Shown here in pieces: positions 44,213 through 56,400 of a stretch of 64,000 bases of DNA. The stretch lies in assembly GCF_003573695.1 (NCBI RefSeq), contig NC_039358.1, positions 160,198,920 through 160,262,919 of the forward strand. Reading direction: 5' to 3'. The notes below the pieces were generated by a model. It searched no databases. It worked only from the letters and a program-made list of their open reading frames with translations, and was not told where the DNA came from. The position numbers and the translations under genes were made by a program. This stretch comes from Papaver somniferum. Taxonomy: Eukaryota > Streptophyta > Magnoliopsida > Ranunculales > Papaveraceae. How positions within the stretch are numbered: position 1 is the stretch's first letter; the number at the start of each line of letters is the position of its first letter.

Positions 44213-47200
44213 TTCTTTTTTTTTTTTTTTGAATTGGTAAACCATTTTATTAAAAGGTGGAGGTTACAACTCTAGGATAGGTTGTGCCAATCCTGTCATT
44301 AAAAACAACATCTTGTAGTTGGCATGCGAATTCCCAGCTTGTTGTTGTTGTCGCTGCTGCATTATGATTTTGATCTTCGATTGCCTTGTTTGCCAGTCCA
44401 TCAGCTGTCTGGTTTGCTTCTTTCCAAGTTTGTGTTATTTTGTAGTTCGGAATGTAGCTTAAGAGTGAGTTGATTTCTGCCAGCATATTTCTTAGATACC
44501 ATAGCTGTGGTTCCTGTTTTTGTATTAGATGTAATAGTGCCAGTGAATCAACCTCAAACCAGATCCTTTGCCATTAATGTTGTGTAGCTATCCTTGTTGC
44601 AAGTAGTAATCCCCATGTTTCCGCCTGGATTGATATAGTTATACCAAGTGGTGCCGCCATGGCCTTCAGTAGATTTCCTTCACAGTTTCTGCATATGATA
44701 CCTGCGCCTGCCGGTCTCGCGTTTCCTTTTGATGCGCCGTCCATGTTTATTTTGATCCAATTTAGTTCCGGTGGTTTCCATCGTATGTAGATAGTTGAAG
44801 TAGCAGTTCTGTGCTGTTGACGTCTTGCGATGATTGGTCCATTTGTCATGATAGGAGCCATGTATTCCAGTGCTCCTTGATACTCGTCGTACATTACCAT
44901 TATCAGTTGAAATGTTTGCATTGGACGTTGTTGTTGTCGTTTGTACACATTGTCATTCCTTGCCAGCCATATGTGCCACGCTGTAAAACCTAATAACAAC
45001 TCTTGTTAGTTCCGAGTGTGTTTTGTTTTGTATGTCATGTATGTTTGTGACACATATGGGGTTGTTTGTTGTTGCCTGAGTCCGATGTTGCCGATGTCCC
45101 TCCTGTTGTCGGTGTTGTCGATGAAGAGTACCGTTGGTATCTGGACTTCGTGCTAGATGATTGATTACGAGTTGCCAGATCTCCCTTGAATTGTGACATT
45201 CAAATATTAGATGTTGTACTGATTCTTCTAGTGTTGCAGTTTGGGATGTTGTTGGTTGACGTAATGTTAAGCCGGTGAAGTCGTTGGAATGTTGGTAATC
45301 CATGGTGTGCGACTTTCCATAAGAAAAGTCTATTTTTTGGTGAACATTGGAGTTTCCAGATTAATTTGTAGTCCACAGGGTGTTGAGGTGGTGTTTGGTT
45401 TGTTTGGGAATTGGTTGTTTGGGAGGTGAGTTTGTTGTAGCCAGTTTTGGGTGTGTAATTGCCTGTTTTTGAGTAGGGCCATACCAGCTGGTCAACATTT
45501 GGTTGTTTGGGTAGGTGAAGACTGATGATTTTTTGGGCTATTTGGAGTGGAAAGGTCGAAAAAATTAGGTGGTGATTCCAAGTGTTGGTTGAGTGGTCGA
45601 TGAAGTGGCTGACTGGGGTATCTGGTGGAAGGTTGTGGTTCAAGTTCTGCATTGAAAGGAACTGGGTATTTGGAATCCAGTTTTGGTTGATCATTGTGTT
45701 ATTTCCGTCTTCAATCTGCGAAACAACTAAACCCTGCAAAAGAGAAGATATGTTAGCTAAACTCTTCCATAGAGGACTGGTTGATGATTGAGGTTTTGGG
45801 ATTGGAAGTGGATTGGTGTTTGGTTTGACATATTTTGGAATACATATTGAGTTCCATACTGACGGTTTTAACTGTTGTAGATGCCATACTCGTTTGAGGA
45901 GTAGAGCCTGATTGTGTTCTTTGCTTTTACGGATACCAAGTCCTCCCTCTGATATAGGCTTGGTGATTGTTTCCCATCCAATTGGGTGCAGCTTTCTGGT
46001 TTGGTTGTCGTGTCCCCAGAGAAAGTTCCTGGTTATTCTATCAATTTTGTTGTGCACCTCATTAGGTAGTTGTTGTGCTTGCATGACATGGTTCACAGTC
46101 GGGGTCAGCGTTGTTTTGATCAAAGTTAGCGTTCCTTCTTGATTGACACACTTTGCTATCCAGCCTTTTGCTTTTCGTTCCAGCCTATTTAGTAGTTCCA
46201 TAAACAAATTTGAGTGATTCATTTATCTTTTGAATTGGATTCCCAGATAGGTGGGGGGAATTGTAGTTTCCTTTATGTTGAAACATTGTTGCAGTTGTTG
46301 TACCAACTCCGGTGCAAGTTTTTGGTGGTGAATAATTGAAGATTTTTCTTGATTGATTGCTTGCCCAATGGAGTTTGAGTAGCGATGTAGTAGTTCTTTT
46401 AGTGTTGCACATGATTTCATATCTCCCGAGCATGTGATTAGAAGATCATCTGCATACATGAGGTGCAGGATCGGTGGTGATTTCCTTGCAATCTTTAGCC
46501 CTTTCAGTTCCCCATTTTTCTCTAGAACCCCTAAGTTAGTGGACAACACCTCTGCACATAGGATGAAAATGTAAGGTGAAAGAGGGTCACCTTGGCGAGC
46601 TCCTCTTTTTGATTTTATGAGCCCCTGTGCTGAGCCGTTGAAGTTGATGGAATATGAGACCGAAGTTATGCAATTCATGACGTAGTTTATGAACCTTGTT
46701 GGGAAGCCCATCTTCTCGAGAATGATGCGTATGAAGCCCCAGTCAAGGCTATCATAAGCCTTTTGAATATCTAGTTTCATTGCAATTTTTGGTGTTTTGG
46801 ATGGTGTATTGGTTCGAATGGTTTGAAAAATTTCAGTTGTAATGGCTATGTTGTCATGGATTGCTCGGTTTGGCACGAATGCACTTTGCTATGGGCTGAT
46901 CATGAATTGAAGTAGTGGTCTGAGTCTGTTGACAAGGATCTTGGCTATGACTTTATAAGCCACATTGCATAGACCAATAGGTCTAAAGTGATTTGGTTTT
47001 GTAGGGTTTTGGTTTTTTGGGATTAAGGTGATGTTTGTGTGGTTGAAAGGTTTTTCAAGCTGTGAGTGTTCAAAAAAGTGTTGGACCATTGCAATAATTT
47101 GAGGTTTGATTGAAGGCCAAAAGGTGATGTAAAACTTACTTGTGAAACCATCCGGTCCCGGGGCTTTGTTGGTTCCAATGGAGTGAATTGCGCTCTCGAT

Positions 47201-48820
47201 CTCCTCTTCTGTCACTTCTTTGGTCAGTCCGCTGCATTGGGTTAGAGTGAGCCTGTTTGATATGCATGTGAATAAGGACAGATCGATGGTTGTCGTTGGA
47301 GCATCATACTGACTTGCATAGAACTGTTGAATCACTCTTAGAATGGATTGTGGGTCTCTATGCCATCTGCCAAATTCATCCTGTATCTGCGAAATATGAT
47401 TGATACGCCTATATATAGTGGCTTTGGTGTGGAAGAAGGTGGTGTTCAAGTCGCCTTCTTGTAGCCATTGTAGTCGAGCTCGTTGCTTCCAATATATTTC
47501 GTGGTAGTTGACCAACATTAGGTGAGTGTGTCTGTAGTCTCTCTCAGTTTTTAGCCAGAATGCCAGAGTTTGGCCTGAAGAGTTTGCACACATATGTTGG
47601 GCCAGTTTTATTGTTTGCTCCATTTCCGCAATCATTGTTGGTAGGTGACCAAAGGTGGCTTTACCCCAGTTTTGAAGTGCAGTAGTGGTGTTTTACATCT
47701 TATTCAGGAGATTGATGGTTGAACATGGTGATTGAGATTGGTTCCAAGCTTGTATGACCACTTCTTCCATCTGAGGGTGAATAAACCATAAGTGTTCCAT
47801 TCTGAAATTCTTGGTTTGCATCCGTTTGATGAATTGATCTTGGAGCAGAATTGGTGCATGATCAGAGGCTATCCTAATAAGGTGTTTGATTGCCATGTTG
47901 GGGGTGTAGAGTCAACCAAGTTTGGTTGCTTAGGCCTCTATCCAATCTCTCCATGATGTTGTCCCCCATTTGTTTGTTGGTCCAAGTATAGGTGTCACCT
48001 TGATATCCAAGATCAATGAGTCCATTTGTGTCGATTACATTGGCTGGCTTGATTGCAGTGAACTGGTCGACCTCCCATTTTTTCAGATTGGTCGAGAACC
48101 TCATTGAAGTCCCCCACTAGCAGCCATGGGAGGTTATGTTGTGGAATGATTAAATTGAAATCTTACCAAAAATTCCATCTTGCTTGTGGTTGCGGTGGTC
48201 CATAGATGCCAATGAATAGCCAAGGTGGTGAATTTGATACAGGTTCAACATAGGCATGAATAAGACTTTGGTTAGCAACTAAAACATTAATCTTTAGACT
48301 TGAAATCCACAATACACTTAGACCTCCTTTGTGACCATTACGAGGAACTGCGAAACTATTATCATAACCAAGTGAAGATTGCAAAAAAGATATGTGATGT
48401 GCAGATGACAATGTTTCAGATAAAAACAAGATTGAAGGTCTAAACTTGCGTGTATACTCACGCAATTTCTGAATTGTCAAGGCATTGCGGGCACCTTGAC
48501 AATTCCAGCCTAGATAATTCATAATGAAGGCGAGTGTTGGCCAGGGCCAACAACTCGCAGTGGAGTAGCATTGGTGATGACATCAGTCTCATCATCAAGA
48601 GACAGATGTCAGCCCGCTGTGGACGTTGCTTCTTTGTTAACTGAACCCGGTGTATGCAGCTGTTGTTGCCGTGTCCTGTGCTGGTGCTGATTTTCGTTAC
48701 TTGGTTAAGCTGCTCTGCCAACATATAAGGTTGATCGGGGTTTACTTGTCCCGACAATTGGAATTTCATGAGTTGGTTGGTAGCTAGTGTCTGCTGGACT
48801 CGATCCTCAAGTCGGAGAGA
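44213..48820 (-). mobile_element. L1-type LINE, 3' portion (ORF2 and end of ORF1)
   Basis: Minus strand. The A tail (T run at 44216-44231) is preceded by the usual TTTTAATAAAATGG. This portion holds endonuclease, reverse transcriptase, zinc linker and RNase H, and at 48820-48520 the tail of ORF1. The 5' portion lies at 59053-61250, beyond the CACTA-like insertion. Together they make about 6.8 kb, which is full length for a plant L1. Confidence 0.85.
44250..48522 (-). pseudogene. LINE ORF2: endonuclease, reverse transcriptase, RNase H (broken)
   Basis: The start at 48522 reads MNYLGWNCQGARN, typical of the L1 endonuclease, followed by LSETL, GIYGPP and SDHAPILL (catalytic SDH). 47635-46223 covers the linker and reverse transcriptase: APGPDGFTSKFY, FRPIGLCNVAYKVIAKIL, KLDIQKAYDSLDW, RQGDPLSPYIFILC and the active-site YADDLL. 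46222-45200 has the thumb and part of the zinc linker. 44999-44250 is an RNase H domain (INMDGASKGNARPAGAG, DSLALLHLI, ANQTADGLAN). Defects include frame changes at about 48150, 47690, 46880 and 46222 and an in-frame TAA at 44574-44576 inside RNase H. Confidence 0.85.
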
Positions 48821-49136
48821 CTACACCAAAACAGCCTTTTTGTGACGTTTATAAACGTTGCGCAGAACTTGTGCAACGGTAATAAGCGTTGGCAAAACAG
48901 CGTTGCGTTGCGCATTGGACGTTGCTTCATAGATGAACTTATCCGAATTGAGCTAGCCGAGTGTAGTTTAAGGCAGTTAATGAACTACAAAAATCATTCA
49001 CTTTTACAAGTGATTAAATGCTAAAAGTTACTGTTTAAATAGATCATGGCAAAATTTTAGCATACCCTCCTTTGGGATCTGCATGACTGATTCAATGCAG
49101 GACTTCACACACCTCTGTCAACATCTGGGCTTACAT

Positions 49137-49250
49137 TATGATTTCAATGGGTAATGGTTTGCTCCAAATGCATCACATATCTTCATGAGTTTGGCCTTGG
49201 CTCTTTCTCTAGAATAGAAGACCACAAAGACATTTTCTGAACCTACAAAT
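49137..49250 (-). pseudogene. captured exon fragment of vacuolar H+-ATPase subunit a
   Basis: The translated segment [18 protein letters not shown] followed by [11 protein letters not shown] matches the N-terminal region of V-ATPase subunit a, which in plants typically has VFFSGE-type sequence and [18 protein letters not shown]. Only this exon is present, ending in a stop. It cannot make the pump subunit and is one of several unrelated fragments lined up on the same strand. Confidence 0.65.
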
Positions 49251-49470
49251 GGATAACAATGATCCATGAGCAAGTATAAACGCCTTAAAAACTGTTGAAA
49301 TAATAACATAAAGTAGAAACCTATAAATAAGCTACAATGGCATAATGAAGAGCAAACTTTGCAGGACATGGACTCACTGCGAAAAATCCACCTTTCCATG
49401 TCTAATACAGTGACACATATCTTCTCTAGTGGGCATGAGAAGTAAGATAACATTCTCTCCATATTGCTTA

Positions 49471-49540
49471 CCTCTATAAACTCATTGAAAATCATTCCTG
49501 CAGCTGAGCAGTCGAACACATATATAGAGGGTGTCTTTAG
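49471..49540 (-). pseudogene. captured exon fragment of RAPTOR (TOR complex scaffold)
   Basis: [20 protein letters not shown] followed by FIE is almost the highly conserved caspase-like segment of plant RAPTOR1. A splice acceptor (CTTTCTAAAG) and donor (TTTATAGAG|GTAAGC) flank it, so an exon was carried with its intron edges. The adjacent exons of RAPTOR are not here, and the neighbouring piece belongs to V-ATPase. Confidence 0.7.
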
Positions 49541-49659
49541 AAAGGTAGGGGAATGTACTGGGCATAGCTCTACAAGCAATTTGTATACATGCTAAGATTA
49601 GAACCATAAGAAAGGGGGCATAAAACAGTAACAAGTCAATACTCTGATAAGAAAAGTGG

Positions 49660-51345
49660 AATGCATTAGACCACATATGGACATGACGTACACGTCAGAC
49701 TTGAGTAATGGTATTTTCACAAGAGTACTGAAACGCTCAAGCAACTCACTCTCAAACTCACTACAGTTCTGGAAATGGGGAGAAAAAGTTAACAATATAG
49801 GTTACCTATCTGTCATAAAGATGGTAAAACATCAAGCAGGACGTAACCAACACAAGGAGACGTCTTGTCATGATTTCCCTTCAAAGTATAAAGTAGATAG
49901 AAATTATGCATTAAAAATCGACTCACCGCATTGTAGAAGTGGGCAAAAGACAATGTGAAAGATGAATTCAGGGTGATTTTCTCGTTGAAGCACACGAAGG
50001 ATGAAAAAGGCTAATGCATCAAGAGTGAACGAGTTTGAATCACAACCTGCAAAATCGGAAATTTACATTTCATATAGCTGAAGCTTACACCGAGCCTGCA
50101 AATATCAAGAAGCTTATTAAATAACAGTTGCATACATAAATATCTGATGGTGAAGGATATCAGGACAAAAAACATTTATTTGATAACAAGTAGAGGAATC
50201 AATAAAATATGCCTACTTTAACTTTGCTGGTGTAGCTTCTGAGACAAAGGATCCAAAACCTTATCGAGTATTGATACTAGGACATTTCAGTCCACGAATA
50301 CCTCTGATGGAAACTTTCTGATCCATTCATTCTGCAAGGTAAAATAGGAGAATTACGATAGCAATAAGTTTAGTTCCCAAACGAATATAGGTTAACAGAC
50401 GAATATAACAAACCTTGAGAGACAAATTGCCATGTCCCATTACTTGGTCAGCTGATATAAAGGTCTCCCCGTCACTGTAGATAATGTGAAAATATGTAAG
50501 CTTGTGAATCTTAAGAAAGTGATATGAATAATAGAGTCTGCAAACGGAAACAGTCTATTTTGCGTGCGAGACCAAACGGAGAATGAAAAAAAAATGCAGG
50601 AAAAGGAAGAGATTAGATATTTACCAGGAATCCTAAAAGAAGTAAATCGTAATGGAAAGAAGATGGTTTTCTGATTTTGAACTCGCTTTGCTGTGCAAGT
50701 TGAGATGCTACACTATGGGCTAAATTATAAAGCACTGTAATTATCGTTGCTGTCAATTTCATGATCTAATTTGAACAGATCCTTAATGGGAGCAGTCTTC
50801 CAAGATATTTTTCAAGGAGTTCCAGACCGCATTCATTTCTTTAATATCTTCGCAGCATCGTTAAATCAACTACCACGGCAGTTGCTAAAATACGAAAAGC
50901 TGCCTGAGGATCCATACATAAGCCATTCAGAGAAAGCGGACTACACGCTTATCACATGAACCAATTATTTATAGATTATTAAAACATACAAAAGTAAATC
51001 ATAAATTCTCTTAACCATCGGGTATACATACCTAAGTCAAAAGGCCACGTCCCCCATTTTTCACTAATTTAATGGTCTAGGGGAGATATCAAATTTTTGT
51101 TTTTCCTGATTTCCAACTAGCTTCTTTCAGGAAAACATGGACACATAAAATAAGCACTTGGACGCCTAGTTTTTAATTTATAATAGAACACATCAAACCT
51201 TTTTGTCTGGAAGATACTGTACAACAACAACTCCAGTATTGGGGGATGCAAGAGGGAACCAAAACACTGCAAGACACTGCGTGTCTACGGGGGTGTAATT
51301 GAGCATTCGAAGCCGTTCATTGCGATCCTCCATGGCATATATAGA
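49660..51345 (-). pseudogene. further exon-like fragments of unidentified host genes
   Basis: Several minus-strand stretches read like protein and have splice-like borders. 51340-51190 gives EDRNERLRMLNYTPVDTQCL and AVFWFPLASPNTGVVVVQYL. 50335-50235 gives EWIRKFPSEVFVD and VLVSILDKVLDPLSQKL. 50045-49925 gives CDSNSFTLDALAFFILRVLQ. 49790-49665 gives SEFESELLERFSTLVKIPLL. I cannot name the source genes. They are mutually out of frame and separated by intron-like DNA. Their shared orientation with the recognised fragments suggests one capture history. Confidence 0.4.
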
Positions 51346-51959
51346 GGTTGTCTAGTACCGCCTCTAACCAATTAAAACAATGATAACGTCTCTTGTCTTC
51401 AGCAATTTCCTGTGCCAAGTATGTCGCTTAAGTGTCAACTGGAAGAAGAACAGAAAATACATGATGCTACAGGCAAGCAAAAAATTTACCGTAAACAGTC
51501 ATGAAATATACTTGCATTCCACTGTAACAATAAACAGTACATCATACTTTATGCTAATAAAATGAAAAGGCATATTAACCTACATATATCCAGTGAACAA
51601 ACCCCTATCTACGATGAAGATCCAACAAGCTCAATACGTCAACACCTACGTAAGCAGCAAACAAGAAGAAAAGTAAGATCAATACGATGAACCTTCAGAT
51701 ACAAAAATCCCACAACCCTGCATCCATACACAAATACCATACTTTAGAATTTGTGGCTTCACGCAAATAACTAAACAAAGAGACAAAAACTCAAACCATA
51801 AATCATGAACCTAACTTTGATATCCTCTTAGACTCCAATGCAAAATCTTACTGTAACCCAATATTCAACTTCTTCTACCAGACCACTAACCAACAGCATA
51901 AAACCACAAGTAACAACACCTTTATGACAATCATCCATCCCATCAATCCAAAATATTGC

Positions 51960-52325
51960 GTCTATCAACATAAGGTCCAAAAGCATAAGCATAAGCATTA
52001 ACACAGACATACATAATATATGTTCGCGAGTAAGGTATTTCTGCCTCCAATTACTCGCACTAACATAAGCATAAGTAAGGTCCAAAAAGCTAAGCATAAG
52101 CATCAACACAGGCATACATAATCTGTTCTCGGGTAATGTATTTCTGCGTCCAATTACTCGCACTAACATCTTTAGGACTTTCAATTTCTCTAGAACGCAA
52201 AACCATTTTAGCCAATCCCATCAAACCAAGGGTCTTAACTTCCTCCTTCCTCGGAGGATAGTTTTGCAACTAAATCTCTAAGATCAACAGCTCTATTAAC
52301 AGATTTCACTAAGAGGAGATCAAAG
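51960..52325 (-). pseudogene. captured fragment of a Werner-type 3'-5' exonuclease gene
   Basis: On the minus strand it reads AVDLRDLVAKLSSEEGG, then, after a one-base frame change, LGLMGLAKMVLRSREIESPK and ASNW, with YACVDAYA about 20 residues further on. This is the C-terminal part of the DEDDy exonuclease domain, including the Tyr and Asp of the last motif (YACVDAYA). The end of the fragment is tandemly duplicated: a unit of about 105 bp occurs at 51968-52074 and 52076-52171. Only part of the domain is present. Confidence 0.65.
51968..52171. repeat. tandem duplication of about 105 bp in the exonuclease fragment
   Basis: Two direct copies share AAGGTCCAAAA, GCATAAGCAT, ACATACATAAT, GTATTTCTGC and CCAATTACTCGCACTAACAT. 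They differ at about one base in ten, so the duplication is not recent. Confidence 0.75.
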
Positions 52326-52999
52326 TTAGGTTCATAGGCACCAACATAGACACCAATGACAACTATAGCACTATATCTTCAAATCATACCAAAACTGAAA
52401 TCTGAAATTTATACTTAGTGAAATTTGTTGCTTAACCAAAACATACCAAAATTGAAATCTAAGAACTGGTGTCTATGAAACTGAAATTTGTTGCTTAGTG
52501 AAATCAAAAAGAGAACACAGATCCAAAAAAAAAAAGCACCAGATGACTCAAAATCTACCTCAAATCCCCAAACCCAACCTTATACACACAACTGAATCGT
52601 TCAAACCAGCTTCAACAAATCACTAAACAAAAAACAGAACACCAAAATCAAAACCCCCTACTCTTTCAGATACTATTCACAAATCATTACAAAAAAAGAA
52701 CACCAAAAGCGAGACCCCTAACTCTTTCAGATACTATTCACGTAAAATGAAACAATCAACAAACTGATGAATTCAGATACAAATAAAATGAAAATTAACC
52801 AGTAGTAGCAGTGGTTAAACGTTTATACCTGATGATAATCCACAAAACTGCTGCTGAATCAAGTGTTGAATGATTTGATTTTAGATTTCAGGGAAAAATT
52901 GATTTTCTAGGGTTTAGGATGATTAAGTTTCTAGGTTGTAGATCGACATTTCTTGAAGATGGGTTTAACGAAGGTTTTAATGAGATTTCAGATTGCAGA
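52326..52999. other. AT-rich spacer inside the CACTA-like element
   Basis: A-rich sequence with two close copies of an AACACCAAAANC...CTCTTTCAGATACTATTCAC stretch (about 52639-52680 and 52700-52740). No coding region is seen. It leads into the target site of the Ty3/gypsy element. Confidence 0.4.
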
Positions 53000-53004
53000 T
53001 TTGA

Positions 53005-53354
53005 TGTTACGGTCCAACACCTATCTACAACAGTTTACTTATTTTAGCTTTCTTATATTTAGTATAGTTTGGTTTCCTTGCTTACTTCAAACTAGTTTTC
53101 TTTATTTGCAAGTATATGCAGCTTTAAATACTGCTCGAGTCCTGTAATTGAGACATCAATCAATATAACAATTCAGTTTATTTCGTTTTCCTTCTCAAAG
53201 CGGGTGGCTAACCCCCAATTCAAAGGGTTTATCCGATTCTATTCTTTTTCTTCGTTAAAATACAATCTTGTGAAGACTATCTTCACAACCTTTTTCTCCT
53301 GTGAAGACTATCTTCACAACTTTCTCTAGTGTTAAAAGGTCTAGAACCCTAACA
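53005..53354 (+). repeat. 5' LTR of the Ty3/gypsy element, 350 bp
   Basis: About a dozen differences from 57917-58265 are visible by eye (for example TTTCTTATAT/TTTCCTATAT and AAGCGGGTGG/AAGCTGGTGG), so this insertion is clearly older than the one in E1. Inside is a short duplicated unit, GTGAAGACTATCTTCACAAC, present twice in each LTR. Confidence 0.9.
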
Positions 53355-53407
53355 CCTGGATCAGAACAGGTTTAGATCAAACCCTAAATTTAGCAAAAAA
53401 ATTTTCA

Positions 53408-56400
53408 ATGGGTCAAAATTATACGGAGAATATGAAACTCGTGAGCGATGGCATTGCTGATATGTCTAAAAACCTTGATAACCTAATTACGGCTTTAGCT
53501 AGACAACAACTTGAAGATAAAGAAAAGAGCAGGACCAAAGCTGTTGCAAAACGCCAACAAAGAGAAGAGGAACGAGTTGCTCGCACACAAGAAACAACTG
53601 AGAATAATAAGGTTCTCGCAGATACCATTACAACCAGTATAACCACAGCTCTAACTACTTTGTCCACGACTCTGTCGACAAGTATATCCACTGCTTTGTC
53701 TTCTCACCTCAATGGTAATGGTAACAATCCTGGTGAAACTCCTCCACCCCCACCTCCACCTCCGCCTGCCAGAGCTAGTGTTATTAATCTCAAGTTTCCT
53801 TACTTTGACAGAGAGGATCCTGATGGCTGGATTTTTAACACTAATAAATATTTCTCGGTGCATACAACTGATGATGCCCTCAAGATTACTATTGCTGCTG
53901 CTAGTTTGAAAGGTGATGCTAATGTTTGGTATCGTTGGAAACAAGCCAAAGTTATGATAGTTACATGGGCAGAATTTTCTTCGCATGTTCGTGCTAGATT
54001 TGCTCCTACCAAGTTTGTTGATGCTCGACTCGCCATTAGCACAATCAACCAAAACGGGTCAGTACGAGAACATATTCCTGAATTTGAGAGATTGTTAAAT
54101 TTCGTTGATTTTCCAGAGGACTATTTGATTAGCTGCTTTATTCGTTCATTAAAACCACATATTGGTTGTATGGTCAAATTGCTTGCACCACAATCCCTAG
54201 CCGAGGCTTTTACCAAAGCAATTCACCAAGAAGAAGCATATGCAGCTACTAGGTTTATACCTAGACAACCATATCGTCCTCCTCATATCAGGACTGATGC
54301 TATAATGTACAACCTACTCCTTACAATAAATCAACATTACATCCAGGAGCAAGATGTTTGTCACCAGCTGAACAACGAGAGAGACGAGCTCAAGGTCTTT
54401 GTTTTAACTGTGATCAATTTTACACACCTACTCATGTTTGTGTGAACCCTAGATTAACATTCTTGGATATCGATGAGGAAGACACTGATATTCCTGCTGA
54501 GAAATCTGAAGAAACTATTTCCTTTGATCACGCTGAAGTTTCAGAATCAGAACCAAAGATGTCCTTTACTTCACTTATGGGATCTTCTTTTCCTAGAACA
54601 ATGCGTATTATGGGTTATATGAAGGGTCAACCCCTCACATTCTTGATCGAATCTGGTTCTACTCATAACTTTTTGCACCCCAACTTGGCTAGGCAATGTG
54701 GTTACATTCCACAAGTGAACGATACTGCCTTATGCGTTACAGTAGGAGATGGTGGTCAGATGCAGACTAAGGGCTCCTGTCATAGCATTCCATTCACATT
54801 ACATGGCTATTCTTTTTCAGCAGATTTTCATCTATTGGATATCAGTGGATGCGATGCGGTTTTAGGTGTTCATTGGCTACGCACATTAGGTCCTATTACA
54901 TGGAATTTTTCTAAGCTTACTATGTATTTTCAAAACCAAGACAAAGAGGTATTCTTGCAGGGCACTAATTCTGCTTCGATTAGGTTATTGGATGCTACAC
55001 CTATGCAACAGTTATTGAGCAAATAAAGTTATGCAGTTTTTCTCCAGATTACTTCAGTTATTTCTTCCACTCCAAGTGTATGTCATCCACCTGAAATTCA
55101 ACAGTTGTTACATGAGTTTTATGATATATTCGAGACACCAACTTCTCTTCCTCCAGAAAGGATACACGATCATCGTATTCCACTAGTTTCTGGTTCTACT
55201 CCGGTCAATGTGAAACCATATCGATATCCTTATTTTCAGAAATCTGAGATTGAGAAAATTGTTGTTGAGCTACAATTAGCTGGATTTATTTGCCTAAGCT
55301 CTAGTTCGTACTCTTCTACAGTTTTGATGGTGCGCAAAAAAGACGGCTCTTGGCGTATGTGTGTTGATTACCGTGCTTTGAACAAGCTTACAATCAAAGA
55401 TCGATTTCCAATACCGGTTGTGGATGAGTTACTTGATGAGTTGCATGATGCAACTGTGTTCTCTAAATTGGGTTTACGCTCAGGCTATCATCAAATACGA
55501 TTGCATAAATCTGACATTCCTAAGACAGCCTTTCGAACTCATGATGGTTATTATGAGTTCTTAGTTATGCCATTTGGTCTTTCCAATGCTCCGGCTACTT
55601 TTCAAATCTTGATGAACCATATTTTCAGACAACATCTGCGTAAGTTCGTGCTAGTCGTTTTTGATGATATTTTAATATATAGCAAGAACATGTCTGATCA
55701 TTTAGTTCACTTGTCATTCGTATTTGAAATCCTTCGTTCTAACCAACTATTTGTCAAGGAGTCTAAATGCCAATTTGCTCAATCTTCAGTTGGTTATTTA
55801 GGCCATGTAATTTCTGAGAAGGGTGTTTCAGTTGAAAACGATAAGATAGAGTGTATCGTTTCATGGCCTATTTCTAGTACAATCAGAGAATTAAGGGGAT
55901 TCTTAGGATTAGAAGGATATTACAGAAAATTTGTGAAGGATTTTGGTAAGATCAGTGCTCCGTTAACTAAGATGCTTAAGAAGGACGCTTTTGAATGGAC
56001 TGATCAGGCTAATGGTGCTTTTAAATTGTTACAACGTGCGTTAAATACAACACCAGTTTTGATTCTTCTTGATTTCTCTAAGGAATTTTCAATTGAGTGT
56101 GATGCGTCTGGATTTGGATTGGGTGCTGTTTTATTACAATCGGGCAGGCCTATTGCTTATCACAGTAAACCGTTGGCTGAGAAGAACAGAAATATATCGG
56201 TTTATGATAAAGAAATGCTGGCTATTATATCTGCAATTCAGAAGTGGCGACGTTACTTACTTGGGCGGCATTTCAAAATTTACACAGACCACATGAGTCT
56301 AAAGTATTTTTTATACCAGAAATTATCTTCTTTAGAGCAACAAAAGTGGTTATCTAAGCTCTTAGGTTATGATTATGAAATCATTTTTCGTCCAGGAAAA

